Below are positions 25,032 through 34,296 of a stretch of DNA of 46,393 nt, piece after piece. Numbering within the stretch: the first letter of the stretch is position 1; each line of letters starts with the position of its first letter. Source of the DNA: an uncultured Muribaculaceae bacterium (GTDB lineage Bacteria > Bacteroidota > Bacteroidia > Bacteroidales > Muribaculaceae). The position numbers were made by a program, and so were the translations under genes. Below the pieces are notes generated by a model. That model saw only the letters and a program-made list of their open reading frames with translations, had not been told where the DNA came from and ran no database searches. Where the stretch lies: positions 1 through 46,393 of the forward strand of contig CAJTPZ010000013.1 of assembly GCA_910578395.1 (NCBI GenBank), given 5' to 3'.

Positions 25032-26654
25032 TTATTTTTTCTTTTTATCCTTCTTTTTATCTTTTTTCTCCTTCAAAGGCTCTTTTTCCGCGTCCTTATA
25101 CATTCCTTCACGGGAAAGAAGATGATCGAGATTAGCCACTCCGAGAGCCACTACAGCTGTGACTACTGCAGTATGTTCCTGATATTCCGGAATCTCTTTG
25201 TTCAGAATATCATTCTCGGTATGCCATATTTCTCCATACTCAAAACCATAACCCTTGAAATCTCGGTCAAAGAAGCCATAAGTCGGAACTCCATGAAGAG
25301 CAAACACGCTTGCATCGGTGCCACCTGTACTTGTGGGCTTTACGCGAGGCTCTGCCACGGCTACTTCCCAGGGATAATCCTTATTGATCATCGGCACATA
25401 CTTCGACGACTCCTTGATATCGTCGACCATAGCCTGTGGAACCCGCATTCCTACTGCAGGTGTCGGACCGCCATCACGGTTAAACAGCATTGAGATACGC
25501 GGAAGCTCATTTTCATGGGCCTTAACGTATGCCTGTGCCCCGAGCAAACCGAACTCCTCTCCGGCAAAAGCCACAAATCTTATGGTTCTTTTAGGCTTGG
25601 CACCCGCGGCAGCAAGCAATCGGGCAGCCTCCATCATCGGTCCGATACCGGTGCCACAGTCAACGGCTCCTGTCGCTACGTCAAATGCATCCAGATGGCC
25701 GCTTATAATCACATATTCGTCTGGGAACTCCGTACCAGGTATCTCTGCGACAACCGAATGATACTTCACCGGACCTAAACGGAAATGATTTCTTATATCA
25801 AACTCAAGCTGTATGTCGCGTTTATCTTTCACCATCTGCTCGATCTTGGAGAACTGATGCTCATCAAGCAATATCTCAGGCTGAGTAGGCAGATTATAGA
25901 AATTTGTTGTGCTGTCGTTCACAAGAGCACGGTCATATAGCGCCCTGATGGGAAGCGATGCACTCATCACAAAGCCAAGCACACCGGCATCCACCATCTC
26001 CTTGTAAAACAATCCGGGAGCCTTTTCAAGAGGAGTAGGTTTAAAATCATTATAGGTACCGTTCTCCCAAGCCTCATTGCCAAGACGGGTATTTTCCTTT
26101 GAGATAGAATCGTTTTTTGCTTTTATGACAGCTCTGACAGAATCACCCTTGGCGGTCTTGTCAAGAGCAAAACCGCCTCGATTGCCGTCGAGAAGCACCC
26201 AGGCACCTTTAAGCTTATGTTTATTTCGGTCAAAATCAGCCTGTGATTTTGGTTCTGACATCACATGACCACGTTGCACTCCATGTGTTCCAGAAGTATA
26301 GCTCGGAGTGGCGAAATGAAGCTCTATTCCGTCGCCTCCGGCATGAAGACGTCCCCACCAGGGCCCGCGGTTAAACCCCACTGGCACTTCTCCGGCTTCC
26401 TCAAGTCGTGCTTGTACGCCCCAACGCCTGTATTGATCAATCATCCACGCAGCGGCATCATCATAAGCTCCCGATCCGATCAGACGGCCACCGAAACGCC
26501 CCGTAAGAATATCAAGATGATTCATTACCTGATTATCCTTCGATGCTATCTCGATAATTTTTGACACTGTCGCATCATCGACCGTAACAGGCTGGGCCTT
26601 GACCAGATGCGGCATGGCTACGATGGCAATAGCGATCAATACTTTTCCGAACAT
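25032..26654 (-). CDS. M28 family metallopeptidase, exported
   Basis: 540-residue exported zinc peptidase with a signal peptide (MFGKVLIAIAIVAMPHLVKA). The M28 ligand set is visible: His320 (SGHLDAFD), bridging Asp332 (AVDCGTGIG), Glu366-Glu367 (GEEFG), Asp394 (FNRDGG) and His478 (WHTEND). A PA-type insert probably occupies about 120-290. Expected to be a periplasmic or surface aminopeptidase or carboxypeptidase. The C-terminus is an unusual lysine-rich tail (KEKKDKKKDKKKK, last 13 residues). It follows the GT9 gene by 2 bases and precedes the prenyl synthase by 3. Peptide specificity cannot be read from sequence. Confidence 0.92.
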   Translation of the reverse strand: MFGKVLIAIAIVAMPHLVKAQPVTVDDATVSKIIEIASKDNQVMNHLDILTGRFGGRLIGSGAYDDAAAWMIDQYRRWGVQARLEEAGEVPVGFNRGPWWGRLHAGGDGIELHFATPSYTSGTHGVQRGHVMSEPKSQADFDRNKHKLKGAWVLLDGNRGGFALDKTAKGDSVRAVIKAKNDSISKENTRLGNEAWENGTYNDFKPTPLEKAPGLFYKEMVDAGVLGFVMSASLPIRALYDRALVNDSTTNFYNLPTQPEILLDEHQFSKIEQMVKDKRDIQLEFDIRNHFRLGPVKYHSVVAEIPGTEFPDEYVIISGHLDAFDVATGAVDCGTGIGPMMEAARLLAAAGAKPKRTIRFVAFAGEEFGLLGAQAYVKAHENELPRISMLFNRDGGPTPAVGMRVPQAMVDDIKESSKYVPMINKDYPWEVAVAEPRVKPTSTGGTDASVFALHGVPTYGFFDRDFKGYGFEYGEIWHTENDILNKEIPEYQEHTAVVTAVVALGVANLDHLLSREGMYKDAEKEPLKEKKDKKKDKKKK

Positions 26655-26656
26655 AA

Positions 26657-27742
26657 TTATTTCTGATTTCCTTGAAAATTGGTTTTCTTCATCTTGACGT
26701 CGTCAAGAGCGAGCTTGACACGGTCAGCTACAACTCGAGGCTTTATGGCTGTCAGGCAATGATAATCCCCGCGATGACACAGCTTGTCTCCATAGAGAGA
26801 GCAAGGGCGGCAAGGCATAGGAAGCGACAGATTAAGCGACTCGTCCTGATGCCATCCCTTATAACCGCAGTACGGGTGAGTGGCACCCCACATTGTCACA
26901 CATTTAGTCCCGACAAGAGAAGCAAGATGCATATTAGCCGAATCCATCGTCAGCATCACGTCAATATGGCTCAGCAGCGATAATTCGGCAGGAAACCCCA
27001 TACGGGCAACTGCCGGCGACATTGCAAAGCCATATATCTGTGCCCATCCGGCGAGTATCTTGCACTCGTCATCACCACCGCCAAAGAGAAACACCTTGAC
27101 ATCTGCGATTTCCCTACCAAGTATTGCCACAACCTCCTCCACAAGTTCCAACGGATAAGACTTACCGCGGTGCTTGGCAAAAGGTGCGATGCCTATCCAC
27201 ACATCTCCCGGGCACCGGGCATCGCTTACTGCCGAAAATAAAGAGGAGTTTCCACGGCCACCACGGCCATATAGACCCTCAAAACGCTCCTGAACAGGCA
27301 ACCCGGCTCTGAAAAAGGCCTCACGGTATCGTGCACGGGCCGACACAAGGGGGAGCATAACCTTGTTCATCGGACGTGTCAGTTGTCTCGCATGACGGTG
27401 TGGATGAGTCACAGTCGATGTTTTCACACCGCTCATTCTCGCACAAAGTGTCACAAGCCGCGTAGCCATGTCCACATCAAGATCTATCACACCTGACGGG
27501 TTATATGCTTGTCGCAACTCCCTCCAAAGACGTAGAGGGCCACCGATCCCCCGATAGTTATTGAGATTTACCCCAATCACTTTCAGATTGGCGGGAGGAT
27601 TCACAAACAGATCTACAAGTGACTCCCTTGTCACAAGCACAAACTCATGTGACCGATGTCCTAGACAAGCACTGTAAAGAACCGGAATCGTCATAACGAC
27701 GTCCGTAAACTCCCGGAACTTAAATACAATTACTCTGTCCAC
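26657..27742 (-). CDS. Glycosyltransferase family 9 (heptosyltransferase-like)
   Basis: 361-residue GT9 protein, a family of ADP-heptose:LPS heptosyltransferases acting at the cytoplasmic face of the inner membrane. The N-terminal VIVFKFREFTDVVMTIPVL matches the family start, and the C-terminal domain has GIAPFAKHRGKSYP and TMDSANMHLASLVGTKCVTMWGA, the nucleotide-sugar site. The start codon is GTG at 27742; no upstream ATG is suitable. A cysteine cluster, Cys311-x2-Cys314-x7-Cys322-x6-Cys329, near the C-terminus looks like a metal site and seems shared by Bacteroidota relatives. No other LPS core gene is adjacent. The acceptor is unknown. Confidence 0.88.
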   Translation of the reverse strand: MDRVIVFKFREFTDVVMTIPVLYSACLGHRSHEFVLVTRESLVDLFVNPPANLKVIGVNLNNYRGIGGPLRLWRELRQAYNPSGVIDLDVDMATRLVTLCARMSGVKTSTVTHPHRHARQLTRPMNKVMLPLVSARARYREAFFRAGLPVQERFEGLYGRGGRGNSSLFSAVSDARCPGDVWIGIAPFAKHRGKSYPLELVEEVVAILGREIADVKVFLFGGGDDECKILAGWAQIYGFAMSPAVARMGFPAELSLLSHIDVMLTMDSANMHLASLVGTKCVTMWGATHPYCGYKGWHQDESLNLSLPMPCRPCSLYGDKLCHRGDYHCLTAIKPRVVADRVKLALDDVKMKKTNFQGNQK

Positions 27743-27833
27743 CTATCCTTGTTTTTCTGTTGGTCTCTGAATTATCAGCCGTCCGTACTCAAAGCAAATA
27801 CGGCGGCAACCTGCGGCAATCGCCGGTACGCGG

Positions 27834-29105
27834 TCAGTTGATTATATCAAACCCGGTATAACGGCGCAGAACCTCTGGCACAACGATACCGTCAGGAGTC
27901 TGATTATTCTCCAGCAGAGCAGCCATTATACGCGGCAATGCAAGAGCCGATCCATTAAGCGTGTGGCAAAGATGTGTTTTTTTGTCATCGCCACGATAAC
28001 GGCACTTCAGACGATTTGCCTGATATGTCTCGAAATTGGATACCGACGACACTTCAAGCCAGCGCTGCTGTGCGGCCGAGAACACCTCAAAGTCAAATGT
28101 GATCGCCGATGTGAAACTCATGTCGCCTCCGCACAGACGGAGTATGTGCCAAGGCAGACCAAGTTTGTCAAGCAATCCCTGCACATGGTCCTTCATTTCC
28201 TCAAGAGCCGTATATGAATTTTCCGGCTTCTCGATTCGCACGATCTCAACCTTGTCAAACTGATGCAGACGGTTAAGTCCCCTCACATCCTTGCCGTAGC
28301 TTCCTGCTTCACGACGGAAACATGCCGAATATGCGCAATTCTTGACCGGCAGTTTTTCCGGAGTCAGAATCACATCACGGTAAATGTTGGTCACAGGCAC
28401 CTCGGCTGTCGGTATAAGGTAAAGATTATCAACCTCACAATGATACATCTGCCCCTCCTTGTCAGGAAGCTGTCCTGTGCCTATGCCCGAAGCCTCGTTC
28501 ACGACATAGGGTGGCTGAATCTCAGTATAGCCCGACTTGCCGGCCTCATCAAGGAAAAACTGTATCAAAGCACGCTGCAGCCTGGCTCCTTTCCCTATGT
28601 AAACCGGAAAACCAGCACCTGTGATCTTTACACCGAGATCAAAATCAATTAGATTGTACTTCTTGGCAAGATCCCAGTGAGGCAAAGCATCATCGCCAAG
28701 CTCTGGCATTGTGCCGCCTGTCTTCTCCACAACATTGTCAGCGGCCGATTTTCCCTCAGGCACGCCTTCATAAGGCACATTAGGCACACTCAACAATATC
28801 TCTCTGATTTCCTGCTCTGTTTTAGCGAGCTCCTCGGCAAACGCCTTCTGCTTCTCCTTGATTTCCGAAACCTTGGCTTTCGCTTCTTCAGCCTCGGCTT
28901 TCTGGCCTGATTTCATCAGAGCGCCGATCGAGGCGGCAAGCTTGTTCAGATCAGCCGACAGTGTATCACTCTGCAACTGAAGCGATTTTCTCTGATTATC
29001 CAGAGCTATGATGTTCTCTATCGGTTCCTTCCCATTAAATCCCTTCACGGCAAGACGGGCGATCACACGCTCCGTATTCTCCCTTATCTGTTGAAGTGTA
29101 AGCAT
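27834..29105 (-). CDS. serS: Seryl-tRNA synthetase
   Basis: 423-residue class II synthetase charging tRNA-Ser. The N-terminal long antiparallel coiled coil (about 30-100, rich in Lys/Glu/Ala) grips the tRNA variable arm. Then come motif 2 (FRREAGSYGKDVRGLNRLHQF) and the active-site stretch SFTSAITFDFEVF with LEVSSVSNFETYQANR, and motif 3 (GSALALPRIMAALLENNQ). Length is normal. It follows yqeY by 46 bases and precedes the GT9 gene by 91 bases; that short gap has no convincing terminator. Confidence 0.98.
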   Translation of the reverse strand: MLTLQQIRENTERVIARLAVKGFNGKEPIENIIALDNQRKSLQLQSDTLSADLNKLAASIGALMKSGQKAEAEEAKAKVSEIKEKQKAFAEELAKTEQEIREILLSVPNVPYEGVPEGKSAADNVVEKTGGTMPELGDDALPHWDLAKKYNLIDFDLGVKITGAGFPVYIGKGARLQRALIQFFLDEAGKSGYTEIQPPYVVNEASGIGTGQLPDKEGQMYHCEVDNLYLIPTAEVPVTNIYRDVILTPEKLPVKNCAYSACFRREAGSYGKDVRGLNRLHQFDKVEIVRIEKPENSYTALEEMKDHVQGLLDKLGLPWHILRLCGGDMSFTSAITFDFEVFSAAQQRWLEVSSVSNFETYQANRLKCRYRGDDKKTHLCHTLNGSALALPRIMAALLENNQTPDGIVVPEVLRRYTGFDIIN

Positions 29106-29151
29106 TTTATCTCAGCTTAAATCAAATCTTTTCCGTTAAGCCTCGTTTTTA

Positions 29152-29601
29152 TCACGCAAGCAGTTCTTTCACCTTGGCCGAAATAGCGCGACCGTCGGCA
29201 CGACCGGCAAGCTTTTTCGAGGCGACACCCATAACCTTACCCATCTCCTTGGCGCTGGACGCTCCGGTCTCAGCGATTATCTCGCGTAGAGCGGCCTCAA
29301 GTTCAGCCTCGGTAAGCTGTTTTGGCAGATATTCATCAATCACAGCTGCCTGGGCAAGCTCTTCCTGAGCGAGCTCCTCACGATTCTGAGCTTTATAGAT
29401 TTCAGCACTCTCACGGCGCTGCTTTGCCATCTTCACAAGTATCTTCATGGCCGCGTCGTCCGTAAGGACGCCATCGGCTCCAGGAGCGGTCTTACCTTCG
29501 ATAAATTCCTTCTTTATACCGCGCAACGCATCCAGACGCTGGCGATCCTTAGCCTTCATGGCTGCCTTGATGTCTTCCGACACCTTCTCAAAAAGATCCA
29601 T
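29152..29601 (-). CDS. GatB/YqeY domain protein
   Basis: 149-residue YqeY-type protein, related to the tRNA-binding tail domain of GatB in the amidotransferase. Typical: DIKAAMKAKDRQRLDALRGIKKEF at the N-terminus, the Lys/Gln-rich helix AMKILVKMAKQRRESAEIY, IDEYLPKQLTEAELEAAL, and KEMGKVMGVASKKLAGRADGR. Free-standing YqeY proteins are small cytoplasmic proteins suspected to bind tRNA; their role is not settled. It lies just upstream of serS, a sensible partner gene for tRNA-related function. A clear -7 promoter element is found at 29639-29646. Confidence 0.93.
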   Translation of the reverse strand: MDLFEKVSEDIKAAMKAKDRQRLDALRGIKKEFIEGKTAPGADGVLTDDAAMKILVKMAKQRRESAEIYKAQNREELAQEELAQAAVIDEYLPKQLTEAELEAALREIIAETGASSAKEMGKVMGVASKKLAGRADGRAISAKVKELLA

Positions 29602-29638
29602 ATCTATGTTTCTTTGTTGTTCTTTGCTTTCTTTAACG

Positions 29639-29646
29639 CAAAGATA
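29639..29646 (-). promoter_or_regulatory. Putative -7 box for yqeY-serS
   Basis: TATCTTTG on the minus strand, an exact TAnnTTTG match, placing the start of transcription about 30 bases before the yqeY ATG at 29601. There is no good -33 TTTG at the usual distance. It is back to back with the parC promoter. Confidence 0.45.
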
Positions 29647-29690
29647 ATAATATCCCTCGAATAGATTGCTTTTTTCTTTCTGTAAGCCAT

Positions 29691-29723
29691 TTTGCTCTTT
29701 TTACTGACTTTTTTGTAAATTTG
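29691..29723 (+). promoter_or_regulatory. Promoter of parC
   Basis: TTTG (29691-29694), 21 bases, TAAATTTG (29716-29723), a complete Bacteroidota promoter. The ATG of parC begins 7 bases after the box, so the transcript should have a leader of only a few bases. Confidence 0.75.
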
Positions 29724-29730
29724 TCAGACT

Positions 29731-32397
29731 ATGACCGACAACCTTTCCGACGACTTTTCAACGACTGCACAGAACAGCACTCCGGGTGTTGCACACCAGT
29801 CTGCGCTTCCCGATTCCGGACACCTCCGCGGCATGTTCCGGAGCTGGTATCTCGACTATGCATCCTATGTAATCCTCGAGCGTGCAGTACCGCATCTCGA
29901 CGACGGGCTAAAACCTGTACAACGACGCATTCTTCACTCGATGCAGACACTCGATGACGGACGCTTCAACAAGGTCGCCAACATAGTCGGAAACACCATG
30001 CAGTATCACCCTCACGGCGATGCCTCGATAAACGACGCACTCGTAGCGCTCGGACAGAAAGAGCTTCTCGTCGACACACAGGGAAACTGGGGAAACATAC
30101 TGACTGGCGCGTCAGCCGCAGCCGGACGTTACATCGAGGCGCGGCTTTCAGCCTTTGCCCTCGAGACTCTTTTCAGTCCTAAAGTCACCGAGTGGACTCC
30201 AAGCTACGACGGACGTAAAAAAGAACCTGTAGTTCTTCCGGCCAAATTCCCGCTTCTGCTTTTTCAGGGTGTCGAAGGCATTGCGGTCGGTCTGTCGTCA
30301 AAAATACTGCCTCACAACTTCAACGAGATTCTTGACGCCGCGATAGCCTTTCTACGCGACGAGCCATTCTCTTTGTTCCCCGACTTCCCCACCGGAGGCT
30401 TACTCGACATAAGCCGCTATAACGACGGTATGCGCGGTGGAGCTGTAAAGATCCGTGCCAAAATCGAGAAAATCGACAGCAAGACACTTGCCGTAACCGA
30501 AATTCCATTCGGAAAGACCACCGGCACAATCATTGACTCAATCCTAAAAGCATTTGAAAAAGGGAAAATAAAAATCCGTAAAGTCGACGACAACACGGCA
30601 CAGGAAGCCCGCATTCTTGTTCATCTGCAGCCCGGTACCTCCTCCGACAAGACTATCGACGCACTCTATGCGTTCACCGACTGTGAAGTGTCTGTATCAC
30701 CAAACTGCTGCGTCATTTCCGACCGCAAGCCTCACTTCCTGTCAGTCAGCGATGTATTGCGCCACAATGTCAACCGCACACGCGAACTGCTGGCCGGCGA
30801 GCTGCGCATACGCCTCGACGAACTTGCGGCACAGCTTCATTTTGCCTCTCTCGAACGCATATTCATCGAAGAGCGCATATACAAGGATCCTGAATTTGAG
30901 CAAGCTCCTTCGCAGCGACATGCCGATGCACACATTCTAAAACGGCTGGAACCATACAAGGACATGCTCATACGTCCGATAACACCGGACGATCTGCAAC
31001 GGCTCATGGAAATTAAGATGGCAAGGATTCTCAGGTTCAACTCCGAAAAAGCCGAGGCCGCCATAGCCGCAATAAAAGCCGAAATGGCTAAGATAGAGAA
31101 GAACCTCGCCGCAATCACCGAATATACAATCAAGTGGTTCGCCGATCTAAAAAAGAAATACGGAGACCGTTTCCCGCGTCGCACTACTCTCCGCAGTTTC
31201 GACAACATCGAGGCAGCGACCGTGGCCGAACGCAACGAGCGACTATACTTCAACCGTTCAGAAGGCTTCATCGGCACTGCCCTTAAAAAAGACGAGTTTA
31301 TCTGCAACTGCTCGTCGCTCGACGATATCATTATCTTTTATCGCGACGGACGCTACAAAATTGTCAAAGTCGCTGAAAAAATCTTTGTCGATAAAAACGT
31401 CATACACGTAAACGTATTCAAGCGCAACGACACCCGCACCGTATACAACGTAATTTACCAGAACGGCAAAGGAGGCACCTACTACATGAAGCGGTTTGCC
31501 GTGACTGGAGTCTCACGTGACAAAGAGTACAATCTCACTCCGGGCTTGCCTGGAACACGCATCGCATGGTTCACAGCCAATCCCAACGGAGAGGCCGAGA
31601 TTGTCAAAGTGACACTGAAACCCAAACCCAAACTGAAAGTCCTTCAATTTGATGTCGATTTCTCGCAGATGGGCATCAAAAATCGCGCTTCTCAAGGCAA
31701 CATCGTAACCCGCAACGAAGTACATCGTTTTTCCCTGAAAGAGAAAGGCGCCTCGACTCTTGGAGGGCGCAAAGTCTGGTTTGACCCTGATGTACTACGA
31801 CTCAACTACGACGAGCGCGGGACATGCCTCGGTGAGTTTATGGGACAGGACAAAATACTTGTCATTCTAAAATCTGGAGAATATTACCTCACTGATTTCA
31901 GCACCGAACACCACTACGAAGACAACATACTGGTCATTCAGAAATACAACCCTGACACTGTCTGGACAGCTATTCTCGATGATGCCGATCAAGGATATAC
32001 CTACATAAAGCGCTTTATATTCGAGCCTACCGCACGTCCGCAGCGTTATCTTGGCGACAACCCCGACTCTTCGTTACGTCTGCTGTCTTCAACACAGGGT
32101 GCGCGTTTTCGCGTCACATTAGGTGGTGGCGACAGTTTCCGTGAGCCTCTTGTCATAGATGCCTGGGATTTCATCGGAGTAAAATCATCAAAAGCACGTG
32201 GCAAACGTCTTACCACATTCACAATCGAGTCGATCACCGAAATCGATCCTCGCCCCGTTGATGACGACGAAATTCCCGACGATACCGATCAGCCACAGGA
32301 AATTATAGTGGAAGATGCGATTGAAGACAATACTTCCCATCAGATTTCCGATGAGGAAGTCCGCGACGAAATCAATGGCCAGACCCGCATTTTCTGA
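29731..32397 (+). CDS. parC: DNA topoisomerase IV subunit A
   Basis: 888-residue type IIA topoisomerase A subunit. The breakage-reunion domain has YLDYASYVILERAVPHLDDGLKPVQRRIL, HPHGDASINDALV, and the catalytic Tyr134 in AAGRYIEARLS; a coiled coil near 420-470 and the C-terminal beta-propeller region follow, with an acidic tail. It resembles the Bacteroidota ParC rather than GyrA type. The residue aligned with GyrA Ser83 is Ala98, a site that influences quinolone sensitivity. The promoter lies almost at the start codon (29691-29723). The next gene overlaps its stop by one base. The partner subunit ParE is not in the window. Confidence 0.93.
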   Translation: MTDNLSDDFSTTAQNSTPGVAHQSALPDSGHLRGMFRSWYLDYASYVILERAVPHLDDGLKPVQRRILHSMQTLDDGRFNKVANIVGNTMQYHPHGDASINDALVALGQKELLVDTQGNWGNILTGASAAAGRYIEARLSAFALETLFSPKVTEWTPSYDGRKKEPVVLPAKFPLLLFQGVEGIAVGLSSKILPHNFNEILDAAIAFLRDEPFSLFPDFPTGGLLDISRYNDGMRGGAVKIRAKIEKIDSKTLAVTEIPFGKTTGTIIDSILKAFEKGKIKIRKVDDNTAQEARILVHLQPGTSSDKTIDALYAFTDCEVSVSPNCCVISDRKPHFLSVSDVLRHNVNRTRELLAGELRIRLDELAAQLHFASLERIFIEERIYKDPEFEQAPSQRHADAHILKRLEPYKDMLIRPITPDDLQRLMEIKMARILRFNSEKAEAAIAAIKAEMAKIEKNLAAITEYTIKWFADLKKKYGDRFPRRTTLRSFDNIEAATVAERNERLYFNRSEGFIGTALKKDEFICNCSSLDDIIIFYRDGRYKIVKVAEKIFVDKNVIHVNVFKRNDTRTVYNVIYQNGKGGTYYMKRFAVTGVSRDKEYNLTPGLPGTRIAWFTANPNGEAEIVKVTLKPKPKLKVLQFDVDFSQMGIKNRASQGNIVTRNEVHRFSLKEKGASTLGGRKVWFDPDVLRLNYDERGTCLGEFMGQDKILVILKSGEYYLTDFSTEHHYEDNILVIQKYNPDTVWTAILDDADQGYTYIKRFIFEPTARPQRYLGDNPDSSLRLLSSTQGARFRVTLGGGDSFREPLVIDAWDFIGVKSSKARGKRLTTFTIESITEIDPRPVDDDEIPDDTDQPQEIIVEDAIEDNTSHQISDEEVRDEINGQTRIF

Positions 32398-33257
32398 TGA
32401 TCATGATTAGAGAATACATCTCCACCATTTTTTTTGCATTAATTGCCGTATTTTACGCTGAAGCTCAGGATGAATCAGATAAGCCCATTCGTCCGGTAAC
32501 TTCCGCCTACACTTTTGCATACGGATCTTCAGAAGTCGCCGACACCTACTTGTCACCGATCATCTACAGCGGTTGGAATCTGGCACTCGCCTACGAACGT
32601 ATGCAGGCAATGGCCTTTAACCCTGCCGACTGGGTCATGCGCCTTAAAATTTCAGCCGACGCATCACGCGGAACCAACTATGTCGGGAATGGAGCGATGT
32701 GGCGAGGTGATCTCGCTGCGTCATGGGCAATGATGCACCGTTGGAAAATTCCGGCTGGAATCACAGCTGGAATCGGCCCTTCAATATCTGTTTCAAGTGG
32801 AGCGATCTACAATCCACGCAACGGAAATAACCCGGCGGCTGCAAAAGCGGCAATCACAGCCGATGTTTCCGCCTACGCCACACGCATGTTCCGGCTCGCC
32901 GGGACCCGGATTCTCGCACGTCTCGAAACATCAACGCCTCTTATAGGAGCGTTCTTCTCACAGCAGTATGGCGAACTATACTATGAGATATGGCTCGGAA
33001 ATCACTCAGGGCTCGTTCACTGCGCCTGGCCGGGATCCTATCGCCGGTTCGACACTTCTCTGACTGCCGACATTGAACTTGGCTCCACTTGGCTGCGCAT
33101 CGGATACCGCAACTATTTTCACTCTTCCAAAGTCTGCGATATCACTACACGCGCCATATCCAACTCTTTTGTTATCGGAATTTCCGGGGAGTGGTTTTCT
33201 ATCAGGAATAATTCCGGCATCTCTCCCCGCACACGTGTTATTTCAGCACTTTACTAA
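32397..33257 (+). CDS. DUF3316 exported protein
   Basis: 286-residue exported protein with a signal peptide (MIMIREYISTIFFALIAVFYA) followed by beta-rich sequence. TSAYTFAYGSSEVADTYLSPIIYSGWN near the mature start and the ending YFHSSKVCDITTRAISNSFVIGISGEWF fit the Bacteroidota family DUF3316, a likely outer-membrane-associated beta-barrel-like family of unknown function. The ATG overlaps the last base of the parC stop (TGATG), so translation is probably coupled to parC. A second ATG two codons later (32403) is also possible. Confidence 0.75.
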   Translation: MIMIREYISTIFFALIAVFYAEAQDESDKPIRPVTSAYTFAYGSSEVADTYLSPIIYSGWNLALAYERMQAMAFNPADWVMRLKISADASRGTNYVGNGAMWRGDLAASWAMMHRWKIPAGITAGIGPSISVSSGAIYNPRNGNNPAAAKAAITADVSAYATRMFRLAGTRILARLETSTPLIGAFFSQQYGELYYEIWLGNHSGLVHCAWPGSYRRFDTSLTADIELGSTWLRIGYRNYFHSSKVCDITTRAISNSFVIGISGEWFSIRNNSGISPRTRVISALY

Positions 33258-33260
33258 GCT

Positions 33261-34286
33261 ATGATACGCCAGTTAAAGCTCCTTCTGTTTCTGATTCCGA
33301 CTCTACTGATACCTGTCGGATGCCATGAAATAGATTCACATGACAACGATCCGAGAGGCAATTTCAATGCCCTTTGCGATATAATTGACGAGCACTATTG
33401 TTTCTTTCGCGAAAAAAACATCGACTGGAATCAGGTGCGTTCACGTTATGGCGCTATGATTTCGCCCAAAATGAGTTCCCGGGAGCTGTTTCAGGTGTGC
33501 TCCGATATGCTTGACGAACTACACGACGGACACACAAATCTTTCCACTCCGTTCGCCACATCCTACTATCGCGCATGGTGGAGCGATTATCCCCAAAACT
33601 ACGATGCCCGCATAATCGAACAACACTATTTCAACTTCAACTACACATCGATCGGCTCTGTCTATTATGGAATCCTGCCGCAGAATGTAGGATATATCCG
33701 ATATCCGTCATTCGAACAATCTCTTGGCGACGGAAACTGGGATTACATTTTCTCATTCCTTGCAACCTGCGATGCCCTGATTATAGACATCCGCGATAAT
33801 GGAGGAGGACGCATGGACAACGTGGAGCCTCTTGTATCACGTTTCATCACAACCCGCGCTCTTGCCGGATATATTTCCCATAAAACCGGGCCCGGACACA
33901 GTGATTTCTCCGAACCATACCCGTTTTACTTCAATCCGGCACCCGACGGTTCTGTACTTTGGATGAAACCCGTTGCCGTACTCACCAACCGCTCCACATT
34001 CTCTGCCGCCAACAATTTCGCATCCATTATGAAATTGCTTCCACAGGTAAAATTAATTGGAGCCACAACCGGCGGAGGATCCGGAATGCCGTTTTCATCA
34101 GAATTACCAAACGGATGGGGAATACGATTCTCAGCTTGCTCGATCCTCGATGCCAACGGCGATCCCACTGAATGGGGCGTGGATCCGTCCCAAGGATGTG
34201 CGGTCGACATGGATCCGCAGGCAGCTCTCGACGGCATAGACACAATACTCGATTTTGCCGTCAAAACTCTTCTTAGCCAAAACTGA
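33261..34286 (+). CDS. S41 family peptidase lipoprotein
   Basis: 341-residue lipoprotein (Cys21 after LLIPVG) of peptidase family S41. The helical N-terminal part has DLIDEHY-like spacing in ALCDIIDEHYCFFREKNIDW and LDELHDGHTNL, typical of tail-specific proteases. The catalytic domain has YIRYPSF, ALIIDIRDNGGG and NRSTFSAANNFASIM, where the Ser in FSAAN is the likely nucleophile; the general-base lysine is not assigned with certainty. There is no clear PDZ domain, unlike classical CtpA. It should act in the periplasm or at the surface. It follows the DUF3316 gene by 3 bases and converges on queG with only ten bases between stops. Confidence 0.87.
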   Translation: MIRQLKLLLFLIPTLLIPVGCHEIDSHDNDPRGNFNALCDIIDEHYCFFREKNIDWNQVRSRYGAMISPKMSSRELFQVCSDMLDELHDGHTNLSTPFATSYYRAWWSDYPQNYDARIIEQHYFNFNYTSIGSVYYGILPQNVGYIRYPSFEQSLGDGNWDYIFSFLATCDALIIDIRDNGGGRMDNVEPLVSRFITTRALAGYISHKTGPGHSDFSEPYPFYFNPAPDGSVLWMKPVAVLTNRSTFSAANNFASIMKLLPQVKLIGATTGGGSGMPFSSELPNGWGIRFSACSILDANGDPTEWGVDPSQGCAVDMDPQAALDGIDTILDFAVKTLLSQN

Positions 34287-34296
34287 CATTGCGGCC

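Noticed and set aside
24384..25493. 369-residue plus-strand frame
   Set aside because: It runs antisense across the prenyl synthase and the M28 peptidase, both well supported, and has a composition rich in His, Arg and Ile typical of shadow frames.
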